Positions 55,011 to 64,000 of a DNA stretch of 64,000 bases are shown here, piece after piece. The position numbers were made by a program, and so were the translations under genes. The stretch's first letter is position 1; each line of letters opens with the position of its first letter. Source of the DNA: Elymus sibiricus (lineage: Eukaryota; Streptophyta; Magnoliopsida; Poales; Poaceae); contig CM077664.1 of NCBI GenBank assembly GCA_039707655.1, positions 198,890,195-198,954,194 of the forward strand. Direction: 5' to 3'. The notes beneath the pieces are model-generated. The model was not told the origin of the DNA. It did no database searches and saw only the letters and a list, made by a program, of their open reading frames with translations.

Positions 55011-56483
55011 ATTTATTTTCCTTGTAGGCAAGGAGTTGACACTTTAGCTTTATTGTAAAGCAAGTTGTCGGCTATTAATATAGTGCCTGTTTATGTTAAT
55101 TTTGACTCCCGTGCGGCCGCTTTGAAACTGAAAGTTACCAGTCGTCGGCTTCGGCCCCCTGGCAGATATTGCATGGGGTGTTTTCTCGTAATACTTTAAC
55201 CCTTAGCCGACGTCTCGGTGCCCGGAGGCCGTTGTATGTACGGAAAACCAGGCAATCAGACTATGCAGTTTTATTGCTTTCACTTAGCTATAGGAGCTTG
55301 ACTGCGGGGGCTGGTGACTAGCCCCCAGTGTTGTGAGATATTCGGACGAGCCGCGGTTGATACCATCATCACATGGTTCCTGTAATAGAGAACCCTTCGT
55401 GTAACACGGACTAACCTCCAACGATTTTTGGTTTGACACGAGTCATCGGATCGCCGACCAGTTCTCGCTTATTGTGACAGCCAGTTTTCGGTTTTCTCCA
55501 CTGAGGTACTTAACCAGGCGAGCTAGAAGTACAATCGCAGTGGTTCTCCCTTTACCCTCTTAGCCGAACAGTGCGGAACGTAAGAGGGTAAACACAGGAG
55601 CTGGGCAACCCAACTATTGACCAAAGACGCAATTCGGAACTGATTCATATAGTGCAATATCCGTGACACCGAGCACATAAAATAAAAGTAGGTGCCGGGA
55701 TAAAGTTTGAGGCAAGACTTATGTTCGAGCCCCCGGTCTATAAGCCGGTTACTAAAAAAAAGGATGTATCGTAATAGTTTACTTCGGCCTGAAAAACGGG
55801 AAGGAATACACATCATGAATAAATGCGCAAGTACCAGAGAAAACTTGGTCTTTATTTCCTTTGAATATGTGACGTCCAACCGTACAATCCGGATTGCCGA
55901 AGTAACTTTGATAGATACTTTTGGAAGAAATAAATACATTAGAGGAAAGGTTTACACAGGGCCTTCATGAGTGGTTTGATGTCCCTACTATGCCCTACTG
56001 CACGTCTGCGCCTTTGCTCTTTTAAAAAGCTTCCATGTGAGCGAAGCTGTCGACCGTGTATTCGGCGAAAGTGGTAATGTTCGGCGGACGAGCCCTTGGG
56101 ATAGGGTTTTGAGAAGTTGCCGTGGTATATCAGCTTGACGCTGATCAGGCCCTAGATGGTGCCCGTCATCGATGTTGATTCGAAGACATCTGTTGGCCAT
56201 TTGTTGGTCGAACCAAGCTCTTGGTCTTTGTTTTATGTGTCCCCACAACTGCCCATGGAATTTTGAGCGCGAAATTATGCACTCGAGGTACGTATTTTGC
56301 GACTAGGTGGGACGTGCTGTGGGGCGCGTAACCCTATCTGGGGTGACCATGGGAGTGCTCCGGGACCGAGGCTGCAGCTCGGGAGCGCTTGCGTGTGTCC
56401 CGTGTCTTGGCAGTGGATAGGGATTGCGACGCCTCTTCGGCGGCTTGGACTTCGGTGGCTAGAGCCGCAGTGTGTTCCTCTGT
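55011..56483. mobile_element. E spacer where reverse transcriptase and integrase are missing
   Basis: Between the antisense gene and the protease there should be several kilobases of polymerase and integrase genes. Here are only 1.47 kb without any such motif on either strand. The minus frame 55988-56248 has no domain. Words like CGGGGGCTGGTGACTAGCCCCC (about 55305) can form hairpins. E is therefore a deletion derivative or an inherently non-autonomous element. Confidence 0.6.
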
Positions 56484-57056
56484 TCAGAGCGAGCGCTCGG
56501 TGTTACCGTTGATGGTAATAACGCCCTTTGGTCCTGGCATCTTGAGCTTCAGGAACGCATAGTGCGGGACGGCGTTAAAGCGGGCGAACGCGGTCCGTCC
56601 GAGGAGTGTGTGATAACCACTGCAGAAAGGGACAATATCGAAGATCAAGTCCTCGGTGCGGAAGTTATCGGGCGAGCCGAAGACTACTTCCAAAGTCACA
56701 GATCCAGAACAACGTGCCTCGACGCCTGGGATTACACCTTTAAAGGTGGTGTTGCTGGGTTTGATCCTTGACGGGTCGATCCCCATCTTCCTCACTTTGT
56801 CTGAGTAAAGCAGGTTAAGACTGCTACCTCCGTCCATAAGGACTCTGGTGAGGTGAAATCCGTCCACAATGGGGTCGAGCACCAGAGCCGCCGTTCCTCC
56901 ATGGCGTATACTGGTCGGATGGTCTCGACGGTCGAAGGTGATCGGGCAAGCCGACCACGGGTTGAATTTCGGGGCTACCGGCTCTAAGGCGTAGACATCC
57001 CGAGGCGCGCGTTTCCGCTCCTTCTTTGGTATGTGCGTGACATAGATCATGTTCAC
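56484..57056 (-). pseudogene. E aspartic protease
   Basis: A 190-codon frame carries TRVLMDGGSSLNLLYS (active site at about 56822-56845), preceded by WSACPITFDRRDHPTSIRH and followed by GYHTLLGRTAFARFNAVPH and KLKMPGPKGVITI, a complete gypsy-type protease domain. It is in the same frame as the gag part to its right (57078-57896), separated by a stop near 57078. It ends where the polymerase should start. Confidence 0.85.
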
Positions 57057-57077
57057 GGTTTTGACCTCTGGAGGGAA

Positions 57078-57942
57078 CTATTTTTGGCCTCCATTATTCG
57101 GCCCGCGAGGTTCGTCGTCGTCCTCGCTGCGGGGGCCCTTGCCCTGTTCTTCGGCCTGCTTAATTACCCAACAGTTACGGTTGGTGTGGTTAGCTGGCTT
57201 GTCAGGGGTGCCGTGAATCTGGCAGGGCTTATCCAATACTCTATCCAGCGCAGACGGGCCATCCCGGTTCCCTTTAGAGGGTTTTTTCCGCTGTCTTGAT
57301 TTCGAGTCGCTGAATCCGGTGTTTACTGCTGTGTCATCGGCTTCACCGCCGTTGCTTGAGTGTCGGCGCTTATTATTCCTATTGTGCCGGGGTTTTCCGT
57401 TCCCGTCCCGGGCCTCTGAAGTGTCGGGGTCTTCGGGGTGGTTGCTTCGACGAGCCAACCAGCTATCTTCATCCGCGCAAAAGCGGGTCATTAGAGAGGT
57501 AAGGGCCGACATTGTTCTCGGCTTGTCCTGGCCGAGCTGGCGAGCGAGCCACTTGTCCCGAATACTGTGTTTAAATGCCGCAATTGCTTCGGCGTCCGGA
57601 CAATTGATGATCTGGTTCTTCTTGGTCAAGAACCGATTCCAGAATTGCCGGGCTGACTCTCCGGGCTGCTGAATGACATGGCTCAGGTCGTCGGCGTCCG
57701 GTGGCCGAACATATGTGCCCTGAAAGTTAGCTCGGAATGCATCCTCGAGCTCTTCCCAGCTCCCGATGGAGTTTTCGGGTAGGCTGTTCAGCCAATGCCT
57801 TGCTGGTCCCTTGAGTTTCAATGGTAAGTACTTTATGGCGTGGAGGTCATCTCCTCGGGCCATATGAATGTGGAGAAGAAAATCTTCAATCCACACGGCA
57901 GGGTCAGTTGTCCCATCGTAGGATTCTATATTGACGGGTTTG
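57078..57942 (-). pseudogene. E gag domain and zinc knuckle
   Basis: It carries the retrotransposon gag domain: VWIEDFLLHIHMARGD, LKGPARHWLNSLPENSI and ANFQGTYVRPPDADDL, then FWNRFLTKKNQI (about 57896-57600). A basic linker with RHNRNNKRRH and a CHHC knuckle (CX2HX8HX4C, 57171-57224) follow. It is joined to the N-terminal gag by a one-base deletion near 57943 and ends with a stop at 57078, before the protease. Confidence 0.85.
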
Positions 57943-59656
57943 AACCCCTCGGGAACTGATGCTGCATCACCTCGTCAGTGAAACACATTGGGTGTGCAGT
58001 TCCCCTGGCCCGGGCCACATCGCGCCGGAGATCAGTTATCATCCGGGCACGATGCTGCTCCCGAGCTCTGTCATTTCTATCGCGCCAGGCTTGGTATCCG
58101 TCCCGTCCGGCGGGTGCGTATCCTGTGGATCCATAGATGGATCTCGACTGGAGCCCGCGTGCGTTTAGGTCGTGGCGTATATCGTATTGGTCGTCCGGTT
58201 GAACCGGGTCTTTGCCTGCTTGGCGAGGGGGCGCGAGTGGGAGTTCGGTTTCCCTGGCCGCCCTATCCCGTCCTCGAGGGGGCACGGGTGGGAGTTCGGC
58301 TTCTCCGGCCGCTCTATCTCGTCCTCAAGGGGGCGCGGGTGGGTATTCGGCTTCTCCGGCCGCTCTATCTCGTCCTCGAGGGGGCGCGGGTGGGAGCTCG
58401 GTTTCCACAGCCGGCCTATCTCGTCCTCGAGGGGGGAGGTCGGGCTGGTTCGCGTAAGTTCGTCTGGGAGGCATAGGCTCAAGGGCCTCATCCTCAAATT
58501 CTGGGAGTAGGCAACGCCGTGGGTAACTCTTATATTGGCCCTGACGTTGATCGTCGAGGCCTTCTTCGGCGGCTAAGACCATCGTCCATCTGTCATTGAG
58601 CGTATCCTGTTTGGCTTTTAGCTGTTGTTGTTTCATCTTCAAGCTTCGGGCAGTGGCAATGAGTTGCCGCTTGAATTTCTCTTGTTCCAGGGGATCCTCA
58701 GGGATGATAAAGTCTTCGGGTCCGAGGCTATCTTCCTCTTCGGACGGAGGAAGGTAATTGCTGTCCTCGGAATCGTCGAGGTCCTCGGGGTCACCCTGGT
58801 CCTCGTGCCCTTCAGGGGCGTCAGGGCGTTGCTCGAGCGTGTTATCACCTAGCTCCCCCAAGTTGTCCGGAGTCTCATTATCTCTGGTGCCGTTTGTGTC
58901 AGTGTGATTTTCCTTGCCCTTCCCCCGCCCTCTGGCTCGCCGTCGTCGGCGTCAGGGCGGTTCTTCGGTGGGGTCATCGCCGTCCTTCTTGGTTGTGTCA
59001 TCGTCCTTAATGGGGGTGTCAACCATGTAAACGTCATAGGTGGAGGTGGCGGTCCACTTTCCGGTATTGGAAGTGGCAAGGAAGGTATCCGTGTAGGGCG
59101 GGACGTCAATGTCCTCGTCCATGTCGTCAGCCTCCTTGGAGGCGTAGTCCAGCATGTCGGTTAAATCTTCGACAGTGGCTACGAAGTGGGTGGTGGGTGG
59201 GATGCAAAATTCCCCGTGGCTGGCATCCTGTCCGACCTGCTCCTGGTCCAAGGACGGGCCATCCGCGATATTTATCTTCTGGATCCGGTCTAGCATCTCG
59301 CTTAAAATCGAGGGGTCCACCGGATCTATGTTCGGGCAGCCATCGGAGTTGAGCTCCGGTGCACCGATAACGGGAGTGTGTGCGGCCAAGGGTGATCCTT
59401 GGTTTTCCGGCGCTGGGGTCGGATCTAAACTCGAGGTCAGATCCGAACTGAGGCCCACCCCGGGGACGGGGGCGGGGAAGGAATCCGAGGTCAAGGCCTC
59501 GGGATTGGCTGGTTCCCCGGGTACAGCTGAGAACCCAGAGAAGACCAGATCGCCTCGAGCATCGGTGACGTACTCAAGGCCGCCGAACCTGATTTCCTGC
59601 TCGGGGGCGAAGCTGCCGACCTGGTCGAGGTGACCGGTCGGATCGGCGTGCAGCAC
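57943..59656 (-). pseudogene. E gag, N-terminal region with 17-residue repeats
   Basis: One frame runs from about 59656 to 57943 with TGA stops at 58952-58954 and 58325-58327. The second stop falls in a repeat whose sister copies have CGA there, so it arose by CGA to TGA change. The sequence is acidic (DDSEDSNYLPPSEEEDSLG), then helical, then a PRGRDRAAGEAELPPAP repeat. It ends with a helical segment just before the gag domain. It has no catalytic motif and is probably a matrix-like region. Confidence 0.72.
58225..58432 (-). repeat. Four 51-bp repeats in E gag
   Basis: Units start near 58225, 58276, 58327 and 58378, and a partial unit starts at 58429. Each encodes 17 residues of the PRGRDRxAxExELPPxP type. 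The period is a multiple of three, so the frame is kept. The copies differ by only a few bases each. Confidence 0.8.
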
Positions 59657-59667
59657 AATGCTGCCGA

Positions 59668-59780
59668 ACGCGAAGAGCTGTCCGGGGACGAAGACGTCCT
59701 CGCTGCGGATTCCGTCGTTGAAGAGAAGAGCTGTCCGAGGACGAAGATGTCCTCACTGCAGATTCGATTGCCGAAGAGCT
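59668..59780. repeat. Direct duplication of about 48 bp in E gag leader
   Basis: AAGAGCTGTCCGRGGACGAAG starts at about 59668 and again at about 59731, each followed by a GTCCTCRCTGCRGATTC-type block. A third partial copy is at 59776. Confidence 0.55.
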
Positions 59781-59825
59781 GTCCGAGGACGGCGAGCCAT
59801 TGATCCTTGGCGACCCACGACGGAA

Positions 59826-59843
59826 CTCTCAATGAAAGCACCA
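59826..59843 (-). promoter_or_regulatory. Primer binding site of element E
   Basis: CTCTCAATGAAAGCACCA on plus is TGGTGCTTTCATTGAGAG on minus, one base from the 5' LTR. This position, and the polypurine tract at the other end, fix the orientation. Confidence 0.8.
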
Positions 59844-59844
59844 A

Positions 59845-60331
59845 TGTCGGTACCAAAACCGGCAGATCTAGGGTAGGAGATCCGAACTGTGGGTCTAGAA
59901 ATCGATGGTTAACAGAGAGCGTAGAGATGATGATTTACCCAGGTTCGGGCCCTCTCGAGGAGGTAATACCCTACGTCCTGCTTGATTGTATTGATGTGAT
60001 TGTATGAAGGTTACAGAGTTGATCTACCTCGAGATCAGATGGGCTAAACCCTAAGTAATGGATATGATCCCTCTCTACGGACTAGGCCTTCTGGTTTATA
60101 TAGACACCAGGAGGTCCTAGGGTTACACATGGTCGGTTACCATCAGGGGATAAACATGCCGGTTGCGCCAGTTATTCCTTGGAGGAGACGCCAAGTCTTC
60201 GGAGGTTTCCTTCTGATACACGGGGTCACCCATAATCCGGCCTTCCATCGACGAGTAGAGAACGGCCCACCAGTCTGGCCCATGAGAGATAGGCCGGCGG
60301 CCCGGGTACCCCCTAGTCCAGGACACCCTCA
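59845..60331 (-). mobile_element. 5' LTR of gypsy element E
   Basis: A 487-bp LTR, ends TGTCGGTACC and CACCCTCA on the plus strand, with its TATA box at 60095-60102 (minus). It is the partner of 38313-38799. Confidence 0.93.
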
Positions 60332-60336
60332 ATCGT
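60332..60336 (+). repeat. Right target duplication of element E (ATCGT)
   Basis: Exact match to 38308-38312. Confidence 0.9.
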
Positions 60337-61680
60337 CTTGCCCTGAAAAGCAAGATTGTTCTCAAGCTTAATAACATATCGGTGGTTTGTGATTTCCTGA
60401 ATATCTTCTCGAAAGTATCACCCGGTTGTTCCTTGACCGTTATGTTGAGTTCGCGATCAAGTTGGTTTCTCTATAGACCACCCTTTTCTCCAAGAATCTG
60501 TGTTGGATACCCCTGAACTAGTTGGTTAAGATAAACAACAACTTGGAGAGTTGGAAGATAAAAGCTTGCCTGACTTAGCTCATTTTAAAGTGATATCTTG
60601 TAAGTGTGTTGAAGAAAGATGGTATTTTCATCGATTGATCATCGTGATCAGTTGATGGACCTATCATCTTATCCAATCTTGATTTGAGTATGGGCTATCG
60701 TCAAATCAAAATCGAACCAATGATCTTCGTAATGTTGTTTTACTCGTGGTTGCTCCTCGAGCATGCACCATTATATCTTTGGGTCTGACCAATGCTATCA
60801 CCGTGTTCACTTAATTGTGGAATTCCATCTATATGGAAACCTAGATGAATTGTTGTTGAGCCCATCGGCAACATTTTTATCTTCTCCATGATTTTGTTGA
60901 ATACCAAGCTAGTGTTGGAAACTTTCGTAAACATTATCTTCGTGCTAGCCATGAGGTATATGTTTGATGTAAGAAGTGACTTCCTCTAAGTTCATGTGCA
61001 TTTGATGCAAGTTGCCGCCGTGAATTTGAGAAAGTTTGTTTTGCTTCCATTGGAATCATCCCAAGTCAGTCATGCATGTGCGAAGTATTCTATGGATTGG
61101 TAGACTGGTCATCTCCATTCCATATGTAATCCCTAGCACACCAAGCCACCGATTGATTTGTTCGAGGATAAGAAGTTCATCGATAAGTGCACAAGGACTC
61201 CATTATCCTCGATGGTGGTTCCCAACCAGAACTCGGTAGTATTTTATTGTAAGATTTCTATGTGAACACGTTTGTCTTGGACAGGGTGTTCACGTGTGCC
61301 TTGCAAGCCAGCTCATGTTTTGGAGCTTGCTTTCGTAGTTCATTTCCCGAGAATCTCGCAACGTCATCTCGTCGATTTGTGTTGCAAACTTTCCTTTTCA
61401 GACATGCTGAGTCTGAAGCATCTTGTCACCAACTAGATCTGAATCTCAGGCAGATATGATGGTTGGGACGTTTCAAAGATTTATGATCTTGGTTTCCCTG
61501 TAAACCCGGTACGTCAATGTAGTGGCCTTCTTGCCGAGTCAAGATATCATCCACTCCCCCATGAGGATTTCTTACGACTTATTTTAGAAGTTGTTCCTTG
61601 TGGATCCTTTGTGTTTCCGAAGTCGGACCATTACTTGATGACCATGTTGATGCTTTTAAGCATGACCGTGGTAACTAGGA
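60337..61680 (+). pseudogene. LARD2 internal region, right part, with decayed reverse transcriptase
   Basis: On the plus strand I can read SNLDLSMGYRQIKIEP (from about 60673) and FGLTNAITVF (about 60778-60807), at the spacing of the DLRSGYHQIKI and FGLTNAP blocks of gypsy reverse transcriptase. Upstream, DFLNIFSKV resembles the DFPEVFP block before the polymerase. All frames are otherwise full of stops. LARD2 is therefore a decayed gypsy pol and not of independent origin. It is cut at 61681 by LTR C. Confidence 0.6.
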
Positions 61681-62459
61681 TGTGACGCCCTCTGCTCGAT
61701 CGTGCACTAATCATACACGCAAACGTGCACGCTCGAGAACAGAGACGCACGGGAAGATATCACAACACAACTCTAAACTCAAGTTCAAACATAAATCATC
61801 ATGTTACAAACCAGGGGTCACGAGGACCCGAATACATAAGTCATACACACAAATGATATCTGAGTACAGACATAGTTAGTCAAGTTTGCCTTAAGAAGGC
61901 TAGAACAAACAGCGACACTGATCGAAAAGGCGAAGGCCTCCTGCCTAGGGCCTCCGAACTACTCCTGGTCGGCTGGCTCAACCCAGTAGTACGTGCCTCC
62001 GGGACTCTCCTGGTATTAGTCTCCTGCGATGGCGTCTGGCTCCTGGACTCCATCGACTGATTTCATCAAGTGGGTATGAGGAAAAAGATAGCAAAGCAAC
62101 CGTGAGTACTCATCCAAAGTACTCGCAAGACTGACATCAGAACTATACTAAGTATGCATCGGTATCAAAGGAATAGGGCTATATCTTTGGAATAAACTGC
62201 AAAAATGCTGGAACTGAGGGGGAGAGGACTAGCCTATCGAAGACTAGCATCTTGAAGCAGATCTTGCAGCATCAGAAGAGAATAGAGCAAGATAATATAT
62301 ATCAATCATAGTTTAGTAAAGCCCTGAGATCCTTCCTCGACTACACTGCGAGAAAGTGATTCCGAGAGCAGTAGTAGCAGTTTATCATTGTGACAGTATC
62401 CATTTGTAGTTGTAGCGGATCGAGATACAACTCCGAGCGTCCTGTTACCATGGACACAA

Positions 62460-62471
62460 CTATTCGAATAG
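62460..62471. repeat. CTATTCGAATAG palindrome in LTR C
   Basis: A perfect palindrome, then CCCTGCAGGGG at 62479, as in LTR B. Confidence 0.7.
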
Positions 62472-63921
62472 ATAACTTCCCTGCAGGGGTGCACTACTGT
62501 TACCCAGCACGCTCAATTACATTTGGCCGGATACACTTGCTGGGATATACCCGGCCTCGGGTAATCGACACGACGCAGTCCTACCTAGGCGTAGCAGAGA
62601 GGTCAGCACGCCGGTCTAAATCCTAAGTGCGAAGGGGTCTTGGGCCATCGCCCTTTGCACTCCTGCACGTTGCGAGACTGGCCTGGGCCCAAGCGTGACA
62701 CTGTATACACAGTGACGTAACCAGCTCACCCCAACAATCAGCCCGCATCTCTGAGCTGTGACGTCGGAAGAACTTTCGGCTGATACATACGACATAGAGG
62801 GTCCCATAACCATTATCCCACATGGTGGTAGTGCGTATAGGGCCAACGACCCACTTAGATCAAATACCCAAATCCGTTAAGCATGTTTAGTAACTCGCAG
62901 AGACGAACAGGGTTCCTGTCGCTCCGACTTGGTAATACATGACGCGCGGGTGCTCTTGGAGCCGACCCGTCTTTAATATGATTCTCTCGCGGGCACCCTT
63001 GGGGCCAGCCCGACTTTGACAGTTTAAGTATTGCATTAAGTAAGCATTTCCGTGATCCTCACCCAGAGTGATCACGGCCCGATAACAAGCATGGCATACG
63101 GACAAGGGTGAAGGGCCACAGGTGGAACAATGACATAGCTAACTAAGCATCATGGGACAGCATGTAGAGATAAACAGCAGGCGACAAAATCAGGCTATGC
63201 ATCAGAATAGGAGCTATCGGAACAGTAGCAGGGGTAATTCTAATGCAAGCATAAGGGAGAAAGGAATGGGCGATATCTTATGATCAAGGGGGTTTTGCTT
63301 GCTTGGAAGCTCAGCTGAAGGGGTCTGGTCGTCGGCGACGTCGTCGAACATGGCAGTGTCGTCGGCAGTCTCGGGGGCTATCGGGAGAGAAGGAAGGGGA
63401 AGAAACAATAAATACATGGCAATAATGCAACAGGGATGCTTGACATGGCAATATGCAGTGCTAGGTGTGAACTAACGCAGTACTACGCGATACAGGTGAA
63501 GGGGGAAAACATCCGGGAATGTTTTCCCGAAGTTTGGCGTTTTTCGGTCAGATGAAACGGAGGGGACGGTTCCATATTCGCTATGATAGAGGCACGTGAC
63601 AGATGAACGGAGTGCATACTCGGAATCGTCATATTTTTCTGATCGTTTTTCATATATAAATTATTTTAATTCGAGTTACGGTTTATTATATATTAATTTT
63701 CAAAATTATCATTTTCTGAATTTATTTAAATTGAATTATCCGAAACAGTAATGATGACGTCATCATGACGTCGTTGTGACATCAGCAGTCAACTCTGACT
63801 GGTCAGAGTCAAACCTGACATGCGAGTCCCGCCAGTCAGCGTCTGTTTAGGCTAATTAGGGTTTAATTAAGCGAATTACAAATTAATTAGGCTAATTAAA
63901 TAATTAGTTTAATTAAACAAA

Positions 63922-63950
63922 ATTATTTATTTATTTATTTATTTATTTTA
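63922..63950 (+). repeat. (ATTT)n microsatellite
   Basis: About seven uninterrupted ATTT units in the A/T-rich part of LTR C, followed by a T-rich run. Confidence 0.85.
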
Positions 63951-64000
63951 ATTCTTTTTTTCTTTTTTCGTTTTAACAGGGGCTGGGCCCCTGGCGTCAG

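Larger units (their letters stand above)
61681..64000 (-). mobile_element. LTR C: partial 3' LTR of a LARD-like element (runs off right edge)
   Basis: The segment starts TGTGACGCCCTCTGCTCG and follows LTR B (29781) closely for at least 1.4 kb, with the same CTATTCGAATAG / CCTGCAGGG pair at 62460. It is in minus orientation, so 61681 is its outer end. TAGGA before it is the presumed target duplication. There is no primer site to the left, so B and C are not the two LTRs of one element. Its right end is A/T-rich. It has no coding content. Confidence 0.75.

Noticed and set aside
58225..58432. Regular repeats as a CRISPR array
   Set aside because: There are no spacers. The units are contiguous, of 51 bp, in frame with gag, in a plant genome.
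29781..64000. LTRs B and C as the two ends of one 32 kb element
   Set aside because: Both are in minus orientation, but the sequence left of C has no primer site, and the two differ by about 20 %, too much for one insertion of this age.

Overview
The window is plant nuclear DNA made almost entirely of transposable elements. Everything points to a large grass genome of the Triticeae type (wheat, Aegilops, barley, rye): LTR retrotransposons nested inside one another, very long non-coding LTRs of the LARD class, Ty3/gypsy elements of the Tat/RIRE2 type with an extra antisense gene, a CACTA terminus, a Mutator-like element and a dead LINE. I see no intact host gene, tRNA, rRNA or CRISPR array. 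Family names are from memory and were not checked against a library.

Left part. 1-10413 is a minus-strand LARD: the 3' LTR runs off the left edge and ends at 3048, a 2.8 kb non-coding interior follows, and a complete 4.5 kb 5' LTR occupies 5889-10413. It sits in a CACTA element whose terminus is at 11170. From 11171 to 13985 there is unassigned DNA: a GC-rich open segment, an A/T-rich degenerate repeat array, a tRNA-like patch and a short degenerate tandem repeat. A 1.27 kb Mutator-like element (13986-15257) with a perfect 9-bp target duplication splits that tandem repeat. A LINE fragment (15290-17228) keeps one reading frame but carries five stop codons.

Right part. The rest is one deep nest. 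Gypsy element G1 (from 17229, plus) inserted next to or into the LINE. Its gag is split by a complete non-autonomous minus-strand element J (18481-25799, duplication GCTGC), and its antisense gene is cut by LTR B at 29781. B is cut by LTR D at 31420, and D by a second LARD (32951, plus). The LARD interior holds gypsy element E (38313-60331, minus, duplication ATCGT) and is cut again by LTR C at 61681. Element F (40374-52741, minus, duplication GGATC/GGATT) lies inside an exon of E's antisense gene. The chain LINE > G1 > B > D > LARD2 > E > F is seven layers deep. By-eye LTR differences (about 2.9 % for E, about 1.4 % for F) agree with that order.

How the parts work. G1, E and F share one plan: LTR, tRNA primer site, gag with an unusual CHHC knuckle, DGG-type aspartic protease, then a gene on the opposite strand before the 3' LTR. 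Only F still has reverse transcriptase, RNase H and integrase, and these are disabled by stops, a frameshift and a YVND in place of YVDD. The antisense gene of E has a TATA box, several GT-AG introns, an N-terminal conserved domain and a C-terminal coiled coil. It is the most interesting component of the window.
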